This document shows positions 1 to 7,872 of a DNA stretch of 34,348 bases, one piece after another. The position numbers and the translations under genes are program-made. Origin of the DNA: Prevotellaceae bacterium. Lineage in GTDB: Bacteria > Bacteroidota > Bacteroidia > Bacteroidales > UBA932. The stretch covers positions 1-34,348 of the forward strand of contig JAISNL010000169.1 of assembly GCA_031276235.1 (NCBI GenBank), in the 5' to 3' direction. How positions within the stretch are numbered: position 1 is the stretch's first letter; each line of letters opens with the position of its first letter. The notes below the pieces were generated by a model. It saw only the letters and a program-made list of their open reading frames with translations, did not search any database and was not told the DNA's origin.

Positions 1-5
1 TGATT

Positions 6-809
6 ATGAGTATACTTACCGATGACAAAATTACAGGAATTTTTTGTATAGTAGATGATTTTTGTAAAGAATTATCAAAAGAGTTGACAGAAATACCAAA
101 ATTGGAGGCTGGCGGCACAAAACATCGCAACCGTCCATATACAATGTCAGAGAGCGAGATAATCACCATCCTCTTGCTCTATCATTTTGGAAGTTTCAAA
201 AACTTCAAACATTATTACCTGCACTATATTTGTGTACATTTGAAACAAGAATTTCCAAATGCATTGTCATACAATCGTTTTATTCAAATAGAACATCGCG
301 TTTTCATGCCTGTGATGTTTTTTCTGAACACAGTCTGTTTCGGGAAATGTACAGGTATAACTTTTATTGACAGCACAAAAATGATAAAGGTGAATTACTT
401 TCATTTTGCCTTACACCCGGCAATGTTGACGACAGAAACCCTCAAACAATTAAAACTCTAACCAAGAAACTGTTTGGTAAACTTTTCGCTGATAGAAGGA
501 TATATTTCTGCTACGCTTTTTAAAATGCTTTTCGACGATGGAATATTCCTTGTTACAGGCATCAAAAGCAATATGAAGAATCGTCTGATGCCACAACTCG
601 ATCGCATACTGTTACGTAAACGCTCTGTTATTGAGACTATTAATGACGAATTAAAAAACATCGGCAACATTGAACATTCGCGTCATTGATCTGTTAATAA
701 CTTCATTATGAATTTGATCTCGGTGCTCGGTGCATACTGTTTCTTCGATAAAAAACCATCTATCAGAATTAACTATCCGCAGATATTAGGGAAATTAGTT
801 TTAGTTTAG
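6..809 (+). pseudogene. Degenerate IS982-family transposase
   Basis: Remnant of an IS982-type DDE transposase (full length about 290-300 residues). The N-terminal part is intact from the ATG at position 6 and reads through FIDSTKM, which holds the first catalytic Asp. About 40 residues are then missing, and the text resumes in another frame at about 410 with TPGNVDDRNPQ. One extra A near 495-500 shifts the frame again into [17 protein letters not shown]. The conserved tail [18 protein letters not shown] is present, but a TGA at 687-689 stands where IEHSRHRS would normally have Arg, most simply a CGA to TGA change. Reading through it, the tail SVNNFIMN...YCFFDKKPS runs to a TAG at 807-809. With a deletion, a frameshift and a nonsense codon it cannot be active. 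The left end of the element lies outside the window; I could not identify terminal inverted repeats. Confidence 0.88.
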
Positions 810-926
810 TTCCTCTATTATTTGAATATATCCTTTGATCTTTCTTTTCCGATAACATTTGTGTAATCGGAATCATGACAATTGCCCCTAATTTTCCTCG
901 CTTTTGATCTATGGCTTATCCAAAAC

Positions 927-2324
927 TCAGGTTATTATTTTATCATCCGAGTGGTCATCAATATTTTTTATGTATTTTTTTGTTTCGACAGCAACTACTC
1001 CGCTCAACAAAATGAGAGCAATAAGATTGGGTATAGCCATCAAACCGTTGGTAATATCTGCAAAATTCCAAATCAAATCCAGCGAAAATACCGCTCCTGT
1101 GAATACCATTATCAAATACGCAATTTTGTAGGGAAGTACTGATTTGCGCCCGAAAAGATATTCAATCGACTTCTCTGCATAGTACGACCAGCCGATAATA
1201 GTTGTAAAAGCAAACATTAAAAGCGACAGACCGAGAATTGTTTCTCCGAAAGGCACATTTGAAAAAGCCAGCTGCGTTAAGCCAAAGCCTGTAAGTCCCG
1301 ATTCCCATGCGCCGGTGTTTACGATTGTCAAGCCTGTTAGAGCGCAAATAACAACAGTATCCCAAAATGTACCGGAAGACGATACCAGCGCCTGCCTTAC
1401 GGAATTGCGTGTGCGTGCGGCAGCGGCAACAATAGCGGCAGAACCAAGCCCTGATTCGTTTGAAAACAGTCCGCGTGCAACGCCGTAGCGTGCCGCAAGC
1501 ATTATTATCACACCTGCGCCGCCACCGCTCGCCGCCTTGAACGAAAATGCCTGATTAAAAATTAATTTTATGCTGTCTATTAATGTTTCGTAACCTGTAA
1601 TCAATATAAACAAACAGCCCGCTACATAAAAAAACGCCATAAACGGCACTATGCTCTGGCTTACCCGTGCAATGCTTTTTATTCCTCCTATGATTACCAG
1701 TCCCGCAATTAACGCCAAAAAAAGCCCTATCAGTATTTTTGTTTCTATAATGATGCCTGCAATATTTATTTCGGAGGCAAAGTTAAACGTTGTAAAAACA
1801 GCATCCTTTATTGAATTTGATTGTGTTGACGAACCTATGCCAAAAGCAGCCATAGCAGCAAATACGGCAAACATTATTCCTAATATTTTTCCGAGTTTTT
1901 TATTTTTCAATCCGTATTGAAGATAATACATCGGACCTCCGGCAATGCTGCCATCTTTGCGCACTGTTCTGTATTTCACGGCAAGCAATCCTTCGGCATA
2001 TTTTGTTGATATGCCCAAAACTCCCGTCATCCATATCCAAAATATTGCTCCGGGACCTCCGAGCGCAATGGCTGTGGCTACGCCTACTATATTGCCTGTT
2101 CCTATGGTTGCGGCAAGCGCAGTTGCCAGCGCGCTGAACTGGCTAACATCTCCGTGCGAACTCTTATCGCGCATTACGGAAAGACGGATTGCCCTGCCAA
2201 CATAACGCTGTATGAAACCGAGCCTGAATGTTAAAAAAACATGAGTCCCAAACAGAAGTATTAAAAGAGGCCATCCCCATAACCATGAGGACAAATCTGC
2301 AATAAAATTAGAAAAATCAGCCAT
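927..2324 (-). CDS. Alanine/glycine:cation symporter (AGCS family)
   Basis: Inner-membrane sodium- or proton-coupled importer of alanine, glycine or related small amino acids. The 465 residues match the usual family length, with about ten hydrophobic segments. AGCS hallmarks are visible: ATIGTGNIVGVATAIALGGPGAIFWIW near residues 72-98, GGPMYYLQYGL, and the stretch SNESGLGSAAIVAAAA followed by GTFWDTVVICALTGL. The ATG at 2324 lies about 20 nt downstream of a TACCTTTG -7 box on the same strand. Transcribed alone, divergently from the small membrane protein at 2445. The exact substrate cannot be read from sequence; alanine or glycine is inferred from the family. Confidence 0.93.
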   Translation of the reverse strand: MADFSNFIADLSSWLWGWPLLILLFGTHVFLTFRLGFIQRYVGRAIRLSVMRDKSSHGDVSQFSALATALAATIGTGNIVGVATAIALGGPGAIFWIWMTGVLGISTKYAEGLLAVKYRTVRKDGSIAGGPMYYLQYGLKNKKLGKILGIMFAVFAAMAAFGIGSSTQSNSIKDAVFTTFNFASEINIAGIIIETKILIGLFLALIAGLVIIGGIKSIARVSQSIVPFMAFFYVAGCLFILITGYETLIDSIKLIFNQAFSFKAASGGGAGVIIMLAARYGVARGLFSNESGLGSAAIVAAAARTRNSVRQALVSSSGTFWDTVVICALTGLTIVNTGAWESGLTGFGLTQLAFSNVPFGETILGLSLLMFAFTTIIGWSYYAEKSIEYLFGRKSVLPYKIAYLIMVFTGAVFSLDLIWNFADITNGLMAIPNLIALILLSGVVAVETKKYIKNIDDHSDDKIIT

Positions 2325-2346
2325 AGTATTTTTATTATGTTATCTG

Positions 2347-2354
2347 CAAAGGTA
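2347..2354 (-). promoter_or_regulatory. -7 box (TACCTTTG) for the AGCS symporter
   Basis: The minus strand reads TACCTTTG, a perfect TAnnTTTG element, about 20 nt before the symporter ATG. No TTG element is seen at the expected 17-23 nt spacing. Confidence 0.55.
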
Positions 2355-2395
2355 ATTTTTTTTGATAAAAAAATTATCATTACAAAAAAAATATA

Positions 2396-2403
2396 TATCT
2401 TTG
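2396..2403 (+). promoter_or_regulatory. -7 box (TATCTTTG) for the small membrane protein
   Basis: TATCTTTG matches the Bacteroidota TAnnTTTG element and lies 41 nt before the ATG at 2445. With the divergent box at 2347-2354 it makes a compact bidirectional promoter region. Confidence 0.55.
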
Positions 2404-2444
2404 CCGCTGATAAAAAAATATTAACATAATTAAAATAACGGGTT

Positions 2445-2807
2445 ATGGAACAAATAACAAAAAATTTCAAGCTTATTGCAGGAGTGTTGGTAATCATTTT
2501 CAGCTTTTTACCATTTTATACAGGTGTAAGCGGATTTTGGTTACTCAGCCATGGCGATATTCTTTCTCTTCTTTTTGTTTTGGTGATTTTATTAGGCGCG
2601 GCAGCTCTAATATTTGTTTCCTTAGTAAAAGATATTGAAGTAACGCCAAAATTCAAGCTATCCTTTCTTGCCAAATTGGCAATACTTGCAGGTGCAGTAT
2701 TAATATTGGTTAAATTACTGCTAAGCAGTTTAGGATTGCTTTTAGTAATTGCTGTTGCCCTTGCTCTTTTCTTTGAAGACAAGGTTGTACAAAGGCTAAA
2801 AAAATAA
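2445..2807 (+). CDS. Small hydrophobic membrane protein, unknown function
   Basis: 120 residues with four likely transmembrane segments (about residues 8-30, 38-60, 73-91 and 92-110), short charged loops (VKDIEVTPKFK in the middle) and a basic C-terminus (VVQRLKK). No family recognised. It has its own -7 box and is followed by a strong intrinsic terminator at 2832-2872, so it appears to be a monocistronic real gene rather than a chance ORF; the minus-strand ORF over the same bases is a shadow. Function unknown. Confidence 0.72.
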   Translation: MEQITKNFKLIAGVLVIIFSFLPFYTGVSGFWLLSHGDILSLLFVLVILLGAAALIFVSLVKDIEVTPKFKLSFLAKLAILAGAVLILVKLLLSSLGLLLVIAVALALFFEDKVVQRLKK

Positions 2808-2831
2808 TTATACAAATTATTTTTCTGGTTT

Positions 2832-2872
2832 GAAGACTTGCCGCATGTAATGTTCGGCAAGTCTTCATTTTT
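2832..2872 (+). terminator. Intrinsic terminator after the small membrane protein
   Basis: A perfect 12-bp stem, GAAGACTTGCCG (2832-2843) with CGGCAAGTCTTC (2855-2866), an 11-nt loop, then ATTTTTT. It sits 25 nt after the stop of the gene ending at 2807. Confidence 0.85.
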
Positions 2873-2901
2873 TAGAGTCGTACTCAAAGCATCCGAAAAC
2901 G

Positions 2902-2979
2902 TCAGCCCCTTCTCCTGAAAAGGGACGCCCCTTTTGGTAAAAACATCAGCCCCTTTTCAGGAAAAGGGAAGCCCCTTTT
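2902..2979. repeat. Two direct copies of a 34-bp palindromic repeat
   Basis: Copies at 2902-2935 and 2946-2979 (44-bp period) differ at four positions. Each carries CCCTT...AAGGG arms. In the second copy CCCTTTTC pairs with GAAAAGGG, and the same AAAAGGG can instead pair with the next CCCTTTT, so alternative hairpins are possible. Likely a REP-like intergenic repeat, possibly also a terminator for either flanking gene. Confidence 0.7.
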
Positions 2980-3126
2980 TTTCACGACTTCCGCTTATTA
3001 AAGCAATCGCTCTTCAGCAACGCTGTAAAAATGCTGGCAGCGTCATACATTACAAGACCGTTGAAAGTTGAAAATGATAATTAATAATGAGATGATAAAC
3101 ATAATGGCAAAGGCGCTTAAAAGAAA

Positions 3127-3162
3127 CACCGCATCATTGCAAACGTCAGCGAAGCAATCCAG
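3127..3162 (-). repeat. Dispersed GGATTGC/CAATGA-type element, copy 1
   Basis: On the minus strand it begins CTGGATTGCTTC and ends CAATGATGCGGTG. A related element lies at 16769-16807 in the other orientation, sharing CTGGATTGC at one end and CAATGAnnCGGTG at the other. Probably a small dispersed intergenic repeat. Confidence 0.5.
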
Positions 3163-3209
3163 AATAGTTAATAGTAAAACAAATAACTTTCAACTGTTTC
3201 GGTAAATCT

Positions 3210-5003
3210 CTAAGTAAATTTTGCCGATACTGTCCGTTTTTTGTTCAATTTGTTGCGTCTGCGTTTGTCGCGTTTTTGCGATTTGTCTGATTTGGCTCTT
3301 TTGCGGGCGTTTTCATAAAAATTATGTCCTTCATTATTATACTGTCTTTGCTTTTTGCTTTCTTTGGCAATATCTATTTCAAATGAAGTTCTGTTATTTC
3401 TGTAAAAGGCATTTAAAAGCTGTTCAGACTGATCGGCAAATACATCAAAAAAGGTAAATTTATCGGATATTTCAATATTGTTTATATTTATTGATTTATC
3501 GTTGGTTATATCGTTTATAAGCCCCAAAATAGCGCGAGGCGAAGCATTTTGTTTTGCTCCAAAATTTATTTTCATTCTTATTCGCTGTCCCCGTTTGGAT
3601 GTTTTGTCGCGGTTATTGCGGTTTTCGCAGTTGCGTTCTTTTTGCGATTTGTGGTTTTCATCTTTACTGGGCTTGTCGGGAATATTCAAATCGACTGCAT
3701 TTTTGTAATAATCGAGAAATCTGTTAAATTCGAGCGAAACAAAACGGCGTATAATATCTTCTTTGGGGAGATATTCCAGTTTTTTGAATACATGCGGGAG
3801 GAACTGGTCTATTTTTTCATCGTTCACCTGCACATGTTCCATTCGTTCTATCTGGTAGAAAAGCTGGCGTTTGCAAATATCCAGCCCTGATGGAACATTT
3901 TCTTTTTTAAATTGCTTTTTCACCATTCGTTCTATTTCGCGAATACGATTATGTTCGCGCGTATGAATGATTGAAACCGCAATGCCTTTTTTGTTTGCTC
4001 TTCCCGTTCGTCCGCTGCGATGAGTATAAATTTCAACATCGTCGGGAAGATTATAATTTATAACATGAGTCAGGTCGTTTACATCAAGTCCGCGAGCGGC
4101 AACGTCGGTTGCAACAAGTATTTGCAGATTGCGTATTCTGAATTTGTTCATCACCGAATCGCGCTGCGGCTGGCTTAAATCTCCATGCAGGGCATCTGCA
4201 TTATAGCCATCGCGCATCAGTTTTTCGGCAACATCTTTTGTTTCCTGTCGGGTTCTGCAAAATACTATTCCGTAAATATCGGGGTTTATATCAACAATTC
4301 GTTTCAGCGCCAGATAGCGGTTTGCCGCCTGCACCGTGTAATAAATATGTTCTACGTTGTCGCTTCCCGAATTGCGAATGCCTATTGAAATTGATTTTGA
4401 ATCGCGCATGTATTTTTGGGCAATCTGTTCAATCGCTTTAGGCATTGTTGCCGAAAAAAGCAATGTGCGGCGTTCGTCTGGAACGCTTTGTAATATTGTT
4501 TCCAAATCTTCCTGAAAGCCCATGTTGAGCATTTCGTCGGCTTCGTCAAGAACTAAAAACGACACGTGGTCAAGTTTTACTTTTTTTCTGTTGATAAGGT
4601 CAATCAGACGTCCCGGCGTTGCAACAACTATTTGAGGCTGCTCGGTCAGTTGCCTTATTTGCGATATAATATTTTCGCCTCCGTAAACGGGAACGATTTT
4701 TATACCTGACATGTATTGCGCATAATTTTTCAAATCGTTTGCAATCTGAATACACAATTCGCGCGTAGGCGACAGTATTAAAACCTGAGTCTGTTTTTTC
4801 TCGCTGTTTATTAAATTCAGCAAAGGCAAACCGAATGCGGCTGTTTTGCCTGTTCCTGTTTGCGCCAGCGCAATTAAATCGCATGTTTCGTTCATTACGA
4901 ACGGAATTACCTGTTCCTGTACAGGCATGGGATTTTCGAAGCCAAGACAATCAACTGCCGTGATAAGTTCGGTACATAATCCCAAATTTTTGAAAGTAGT
5001 CAT
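3210..5003 (-). CDS. DEAD-box ATP-dependent RNA helicase with DbpA-like RNA-binding domain
   Basis: Cytosolic RNA helicase that remodels RNA or ribosome assembly intermediates using ATP. All core motifs are present: a Q motif region near residues 20-30, AQTGTGKT (47-54), PTRELCIQ (about 78-85), TPGR, DEAD (152-155), SAT, and HRSGRTGRA in the second RecA domain. After about residue 370 comes a charged linker, then RMKINFGAKQNASPRAI...DKFTFFDVF, which resembles the DbpA RNA-binding domain, and a basic tail (KRDKRRRNKLNKKR). This domain order fits the DeaD/CsdA or DbpA-like group; 597 residues is a normal length. Transcribed alone from an apparently distant promoter (about 5188-5216), giving a leader of about 180 nt, as is often seen for cold-responsive helicases; that regulatory reading is inference. 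Confidence 0.95.
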   Translation of the reverse strand: MTTFKNLGLCTELITAVDCLGFENPMPVQEQVIPFVMNETCDLIALAQTGTGKTAAFGLPLLNLINSEKKQTQVLILSPTRELCIQIANDLKNYAQYMSGIKIVPVYGGENIISQIRQLTEQPQIVVATPGRLIDLINRKKVKLDHVSFLVLDEADEMLNMGFQEDLETILQSVPDERRTLLFSATMPKAIEQIAQKYMRDSKSISIGIRNSGSDNVEHIYYTVQAANRYLALKRIVDINPDIYGIVFCRTRQETKDVAEKLMRDGYNADALHGDLSQPQRDSVMNKFRIRNLQILVATDVAARGLDVNDLTHVINYNLPDDVEIYTHRSGRTGRANKKGIAVSIIHTREHNRIREIERMVKKQFKKENVPSGLDICKRQLFYQIERMEHVQVNDEKIDQFLPHVFKKLEYLPKEDIIRRFVSLEFNRFLDYYKNAVDLNIPDKPSKDENHKSQKERNCENRNNRDKTSKRGQRIRMKINFGAKQNASPRAILGLINDITNDKSININNIEISDKFTFFDVFADQSEQLLNAFYRNNRTSFEIDIAKESKKQRQYNNEGHNFYENARKRAKSDKSQKRDKRRRNKLNKKRTVSAKFT

Positions 5004-5379
5004 AAAAATATAAATGTTTACACGCTTGGTTGTATCGGCTCGAAGATTCTTTTATTTTTATAATTTTGATTTGAATAATTAATTTGTTATTGCTCAAAAC
5101 GTGTAATCCCACTAAAACGAAAGGCTGCAAGCCATTCGGAGAATTTTATCAAGAAAATACTAAACAAACGTCAGTTAAAATTGGGCGCAAAAGTAGTAAA
5201 AAATATTATACCGCAACACATTCATCAATAAATATTTTTCAAATACGGTCAGCAGTTTGCGAATAACAATATTTAGATTGCATATTTGAATATCGTTTAT
5301 GCTGTTTCAAATTTTTTGTCAAAAATTTTATAAATATGCGTGCGATTGAGAATATTTCATATAAATTTGTTGAAAAAAT
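5004..5379. other. Divergent intergenic region with long helicase leader
   Basis: About 375 bp between the helicase start and rmlD. The helicase promoter is predicted at 5188-5216 (minus), so about 180 nt would be untranslated leader. The small ORF at 5084-5266 has no supporting signal. I could not identify a confident -7 box for rmlD. Confidence 0.5.
5188..5216 (-). promoter_or_regulatory. Promoter for the DEAD-box helicase
   Basis: The minus strand carries TTG (5216-5214), 18 nt, then TACTTTTG (5195-5188), matching the TTG-N17-23-TAnnTTTG layout. It lies about 185 nt upstream of the start codon. Confidence 0.5.
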
Positions 5380-6264
5380 ATGGATATGAAAATACTTGTT
5401 ACCGGCGCCGAAGGGCAATTAGGCAGTGAAATTCAAAAAATTTCGGCAAAAAATCATTCGTTTCAATACATTTTTACCGATTATGCCGAACTTGATATAA
5501 CCGATATAAATTCGGTGAAAAAATTTTTTGCCCTTCAGCGTCCCGATTTTTTGATAAATTGCGCTGCATATACTGCCGTAGATAAAGCAGAATCGGATTA
5601 TGAAAAAGCATTGCTTATTAATGCTGATGCGGTTGCCAATTTGGCAGATGCCTGCAAAATTTGCGATACTGTATTTTTCCATATTTCTACCGATTATGTT
5701 TTTGATGGCAAAAAACCTTCTGCCTATTTTGAAAACGACCAAACCAATCCTGTTTCAGCATACGGAAAAACAAAATTATACGGAGAGCAAAATGCTTTGA
5801 AATATCACAAATCTGTTATTATCCGAACATCGTGGCTATATTCATCTTTCGGCAACAATTTTGTGAAAACGATGTTGCGATTAGGCGCGGAACGCCAAAC
5901 AGTAAAAGTTGTTGCCGACCAGACAGGCTCGCCTACATACGCCGAAGATTTGGCTAATGCAATATTGAAAATTACAGATAAAATTGTCGAAAATCCTGCA
6001 AATCTGAAATCGGGAATTTATCATTTTTCAAATGAGGGACAATGTTCGTGGTGCGATTTTGCAAAAGAAATTATGATGATGTCGGGCAATAAAAACTGCC
6101 GTGTAGAACCAGTTTCAACATCCGAATATCCAACTCCAGCACAGCGCCCGCAATACAGTTTGCTGAACAAAGAGAAAATAAAAGTTGATTACGATGTAGA
6201 TGTCCCTCACTGGAAAACAGGTTTGCAAAAATGCATTAATATACTTAAACAAAAAAACTGCTGA
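5380..6264 (+). CDS. rmlD: dTDP-4-dehydrorhamnose reductase
   Basis: Last step of dTDP-L-rhamnose synthesis: NAD(P)H-dependent reduction of dTDP-4-dehydro-L-rhamnose in the cytosol, feeding cell-surface glycans. An extended SDR with an N-terminal Rossmann motif (VTGAEGQLG, glycines at 9, 12 and 15), STDYVFDG at 103-110, the catalytic YGKTK (Tyr128, Lys132), and the RmlD-typical C-terminal patterns VVADQTGSPTYAEDLA and GIYHFSNEG. 294 residues is normal. The ATG at 5386 (MKILVTG) is an alternative start two codons in. The rmlABC genes are not nearby, so the pathway genes must be scattered or elsewhere. Confidence 0.95.
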   Translation: MDMKILVTGAEGQLGSEIQKISAKNHSFQYIFTDYAELDITDINSVKKFFALQRPDFLINCAAYTAVDKAESDYEKALLINADAVANLADACKICDTVFFHISTDYVFDGKKPSAYFENDQTNPVSAYGKTKLYGEQNALKYHKSVIIRTSWLYSSFGNNFVKTMLRLGAERQTVKVVADQTGSPTYAEDLANAILKITDKIVENPANLKSGIYHFSNEGQCSWCDFAKEIMMMSGNKNCRVEPVSTSEYPTPAQRPQYSLLNKEKIKVDYDVDVPHWKTGLQKCINILKQKNC

Positions 6265-6472
6265 TGTACTGTGGAATCATATAATTATATTAAAGTATGG
6301 CATTATCATATTTTGCGGTGCAAAGACAGAATAAAATAGAGGAACTGGGGCTGAATCAACAGATAAAAACAATACTGCGAGCGAAAAATTCCTCGCTTTT
6401 TGTGGCAAAATGGCAGTTTTGACAGTTGACAGTTAACAGTTGACAGTTTTTATCATTCTCAACTGTTAACTG
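6265..6472. other. Convergent spacer between rmlD and the methyltransferase gene
   Basis: Carries one copy of a 20-nt direct repeat (6317-6336) and the left arm of a long heptamer-based inverted repeat (from 6422). No coding sequence seen. Confidence 0.6.
6317..6336. repeat. Left copy of 20-nt direct repeat flanking the methyltransferase gene
   Basis: GGTGCAAAGACAGAATAAAA; the partner at 7849-7868 is GGCGCAAAGATAGAATAAAA, with two differences in 20. The right copy contains a functional-looking -7 box on the minus strand (TATCTTTG); the left copy has TGTCTTTG in that place. Confidence 0.5.
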
Positions 6473-6480
6473 TCAACTGT
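6422..6480. repeat. 22-bp perfect inverted repeat built of GACAGTT heptamers
   Basis: Left arm 6422-6443 and right arm 6459-6480 are exact reverse complements with a 15-nt loop. Each arm is made of tandem heptamers of the form (G/A)ACAGTT. The right arm contains the stop codon (TGA, 6475-6473 on the minus strand) of the methyltransferase gene. Since the genes converge here, the stem probably also serves as a bidirectional terminator; the loop carries TTTTT on the plus strand. Confidence 0.85.
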
Positions 6481-7750
6481 TTCTCTGCACCAATACTCTC
6501 CTAAATTTTTCTTTACCATTGACAACAGGTATATACGATGTATTTTCTTCAATAAGTTTATATCCCTTTTCCAATATACCGTTTAATATTGGACGGGCTG
6601 ATACGGCAAAAGGTTTTTCATAGTCATTCGGAATATAACAGTTATCTACTAACAATATTTTCAAATCGTCATATTGTTTATGCTTTTCGGGTATTTCTTT
6701 TAATGAAACTATTTTTAATTGCTTATATTTTGGTCTGTCTTTTACAGGAATATTTGTAAACCAATAACCCGCCGCTCTGTTAAGTTCTTTCTTGGGCGTT
6801 AAAAACCAGTCTATTTCATTATATCCCGCCCATACTTTATTATCCTTAAAATATGGAATATATGCTTTTGTAACAGGATTTGCAATATTAGAAATAATGA
6901 GAAACTGCTTTCCGCTTTCAACAGTAATTTTCCAATAATCTATCGCTCTTGAGAACGGCGGGTTTGTGCATACTATATCCGCTTCTTCTTTAAGTATTTT
7001 AAGCGATAGCGGGTCATCAAAACTGCCTGTATAGCCTTTTGGAAAATCTTTAAATTCCTTGAAGCCGTCTTTGGTAAATACATAGCCTTTCGTGCCTTGA
7101 TTGAATAAGTCCACAGCGCCGCTGTAGTGTGTGCATATCAACTTTTTCAATTCAAGTTCTTTGAAATTACGCAAAAAATATAGCGCAAACGCCGATGTAT
7201 TCTTTTCATTGTTATCAACCGCGTCATCGCAGTTGCAGAACACCGTTTTATCCTTCCAAATCTTTTTATCATACATCGACAGTTCCTTTTCAACGTCTTC
7301 GTATCTGGTATAAAACTCGTCATTATTTGCTTTTTGCGCCTTTTGCAATACGTCTCTTTGGGATAATCCTCTTTCTTCAAGAGACGGCGTTGTTTTCTTT
7401 ACTATTTTTATTATCTCTTTTTTATCTTCGGTTTTAATAAATATTTCTTTAACAAACAGCGGATGGCTTTTTATAAATGTTACATACTGCTTAAACAGTT
7501 CGGAATTGAAAAAATATATTTCTCTGCTTTTTTCTTCTCGAAGGGCGCTGTATTTTATTTTTATATCATTTTCAACTTCTGTCATATTTTTTACTTCACA
7601 GGCAAATAAATACCGGTAAACGTTTTCTTTGGATTTGCCTGTCATATTGTTGTATTCTTTTAGCCTTCTTTCCAAATCGTTGGTTTTGCCGATTTTGCAT
7701 TTTGAAGGCTCTAAAGAGGCTTGAACTGTGTAAATGTATTGTTTTGCCAT
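6473..7750 (-). CDS. GIY-YIG (T5orf172/MUG113-like) domain fused to EcoRI-family adenine DNA methyltransferase
   Basis: Two-domain protein of 425 residues. Residues 1 to about 105 look like a GIY-YIG-type T5orf172/MUG113 nuclease domain: YIYT (5-8), CKIGKT (18-23), RRLKEYN (28-34), an acidic helix with Glu58/Glu60, and REIYFFN. After a linker, residues about 135-425 match the EcoRI-type adenine-specific methyltransferase family: NDEFYTRYEDVEKEL, the VFCNCDD segment, the catalytic NPPF (263-266), AAGYWFTNI, and the C-terminal IPVVNGKEKFRRVLV. Expected activity is N6-adenine methylation of DNA with S-adenosylmethionine; whether the N-terminal domain cuts, or only binds, DNA is unknown. The ATG at 7750 follows a -7 box at 7853-7860. 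No separate restriction endonuclease gene adjoins it. Stop codon and last residues (RNS) lie in the inverted repeat. Looks like an acquired accessory gene. Confidence 0.85.
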   Translation of the reverse strand: MAKQYIYTVQASLEPSKCKIGKTNDLERRLKEYNNMTGKSKENVYRYLFACEVKNMTEVENDIKIKYSALREEKSREIYFFNSELFKQYVTFIKSHPLFVKEIFIKTEDKKEIIKIVKKTTPSLEERGLSQRDVLQKAQKANNDEFYTRYEDVEKELSMYDKKIWKDKTVFCNCDDAVDNNEKNTSAFALYFLRNFKELELKKLICTHYSGAVDLFNQGTKGYVFTKDGFKEFKDFPKGYTGSFDDPLSLKILKEEADIVCTNPPFSRAIDYWKITVESGKQFLIISNIANPVTKAYIPYFKDNKVWAGYNEIDWFLTPKKELNRAAGYWFTNIPVKDRPKYKQLKIVSLKEIPEKHKQYDDLKILLVDNCYIPNDYEKPFAVSARPILNGILEKGYKLIEENTSYIPVVNGKEKFRRVLVQRNS

Positions 7751-7848
7751 TTTTTGTTTCTTCTGATGATTTTAATATATTATTACCATATTTTGTATTG
7801 TGTCAAGTCCATATTTGTATGTTTATCATCGTAAATAAAAAATATTTC

Positions 7849-7868
7849 GGCGCAAAGATAGAATAAAA
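7849..7868. repeat. Right copy of 20-nt direct repeat flanking the methyltransferase gene
   Basis: GGCGCAAAGATAGAATAAAA, matching 6317-6336 at 18 of 20 positions and in the same orientation. Confidence 0.5.
7853..7860 (-). promoter_or_regulatory. -7 box (TATCTTTG) for the methyltransferase gene
   Basis: Perfect TAnnTTTG on the minus strand, about 100 nt upstream of the methyltransferase ATG. No well-spaced TTG partner seen. Confidence 0.4.
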
Positions 7869-7872
7869 AACT

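Larger units (their letters stand above)
2873..3209. other. Repeat-rich intergenic spacer
   Basis: No gene is supported here. It holds a paired 34-bp repeat (2902-2979), a GGATTGC...CAATGA-type element (3127-3162) and one AACTGTT heptamer at about 3191-3197, just beyond the stop of the DEAD-box gene. The short ORFs in the track are not convincing. Confidence 0.7.

Noticed and set aside
2516-2887. 123-aa minus-strand ORF opposite the small membrane protein
   Set aside because: It runs through the terminator hairpin and has low-complexity text; the plus-strand gene has promoter, membrane pattern and terminator.
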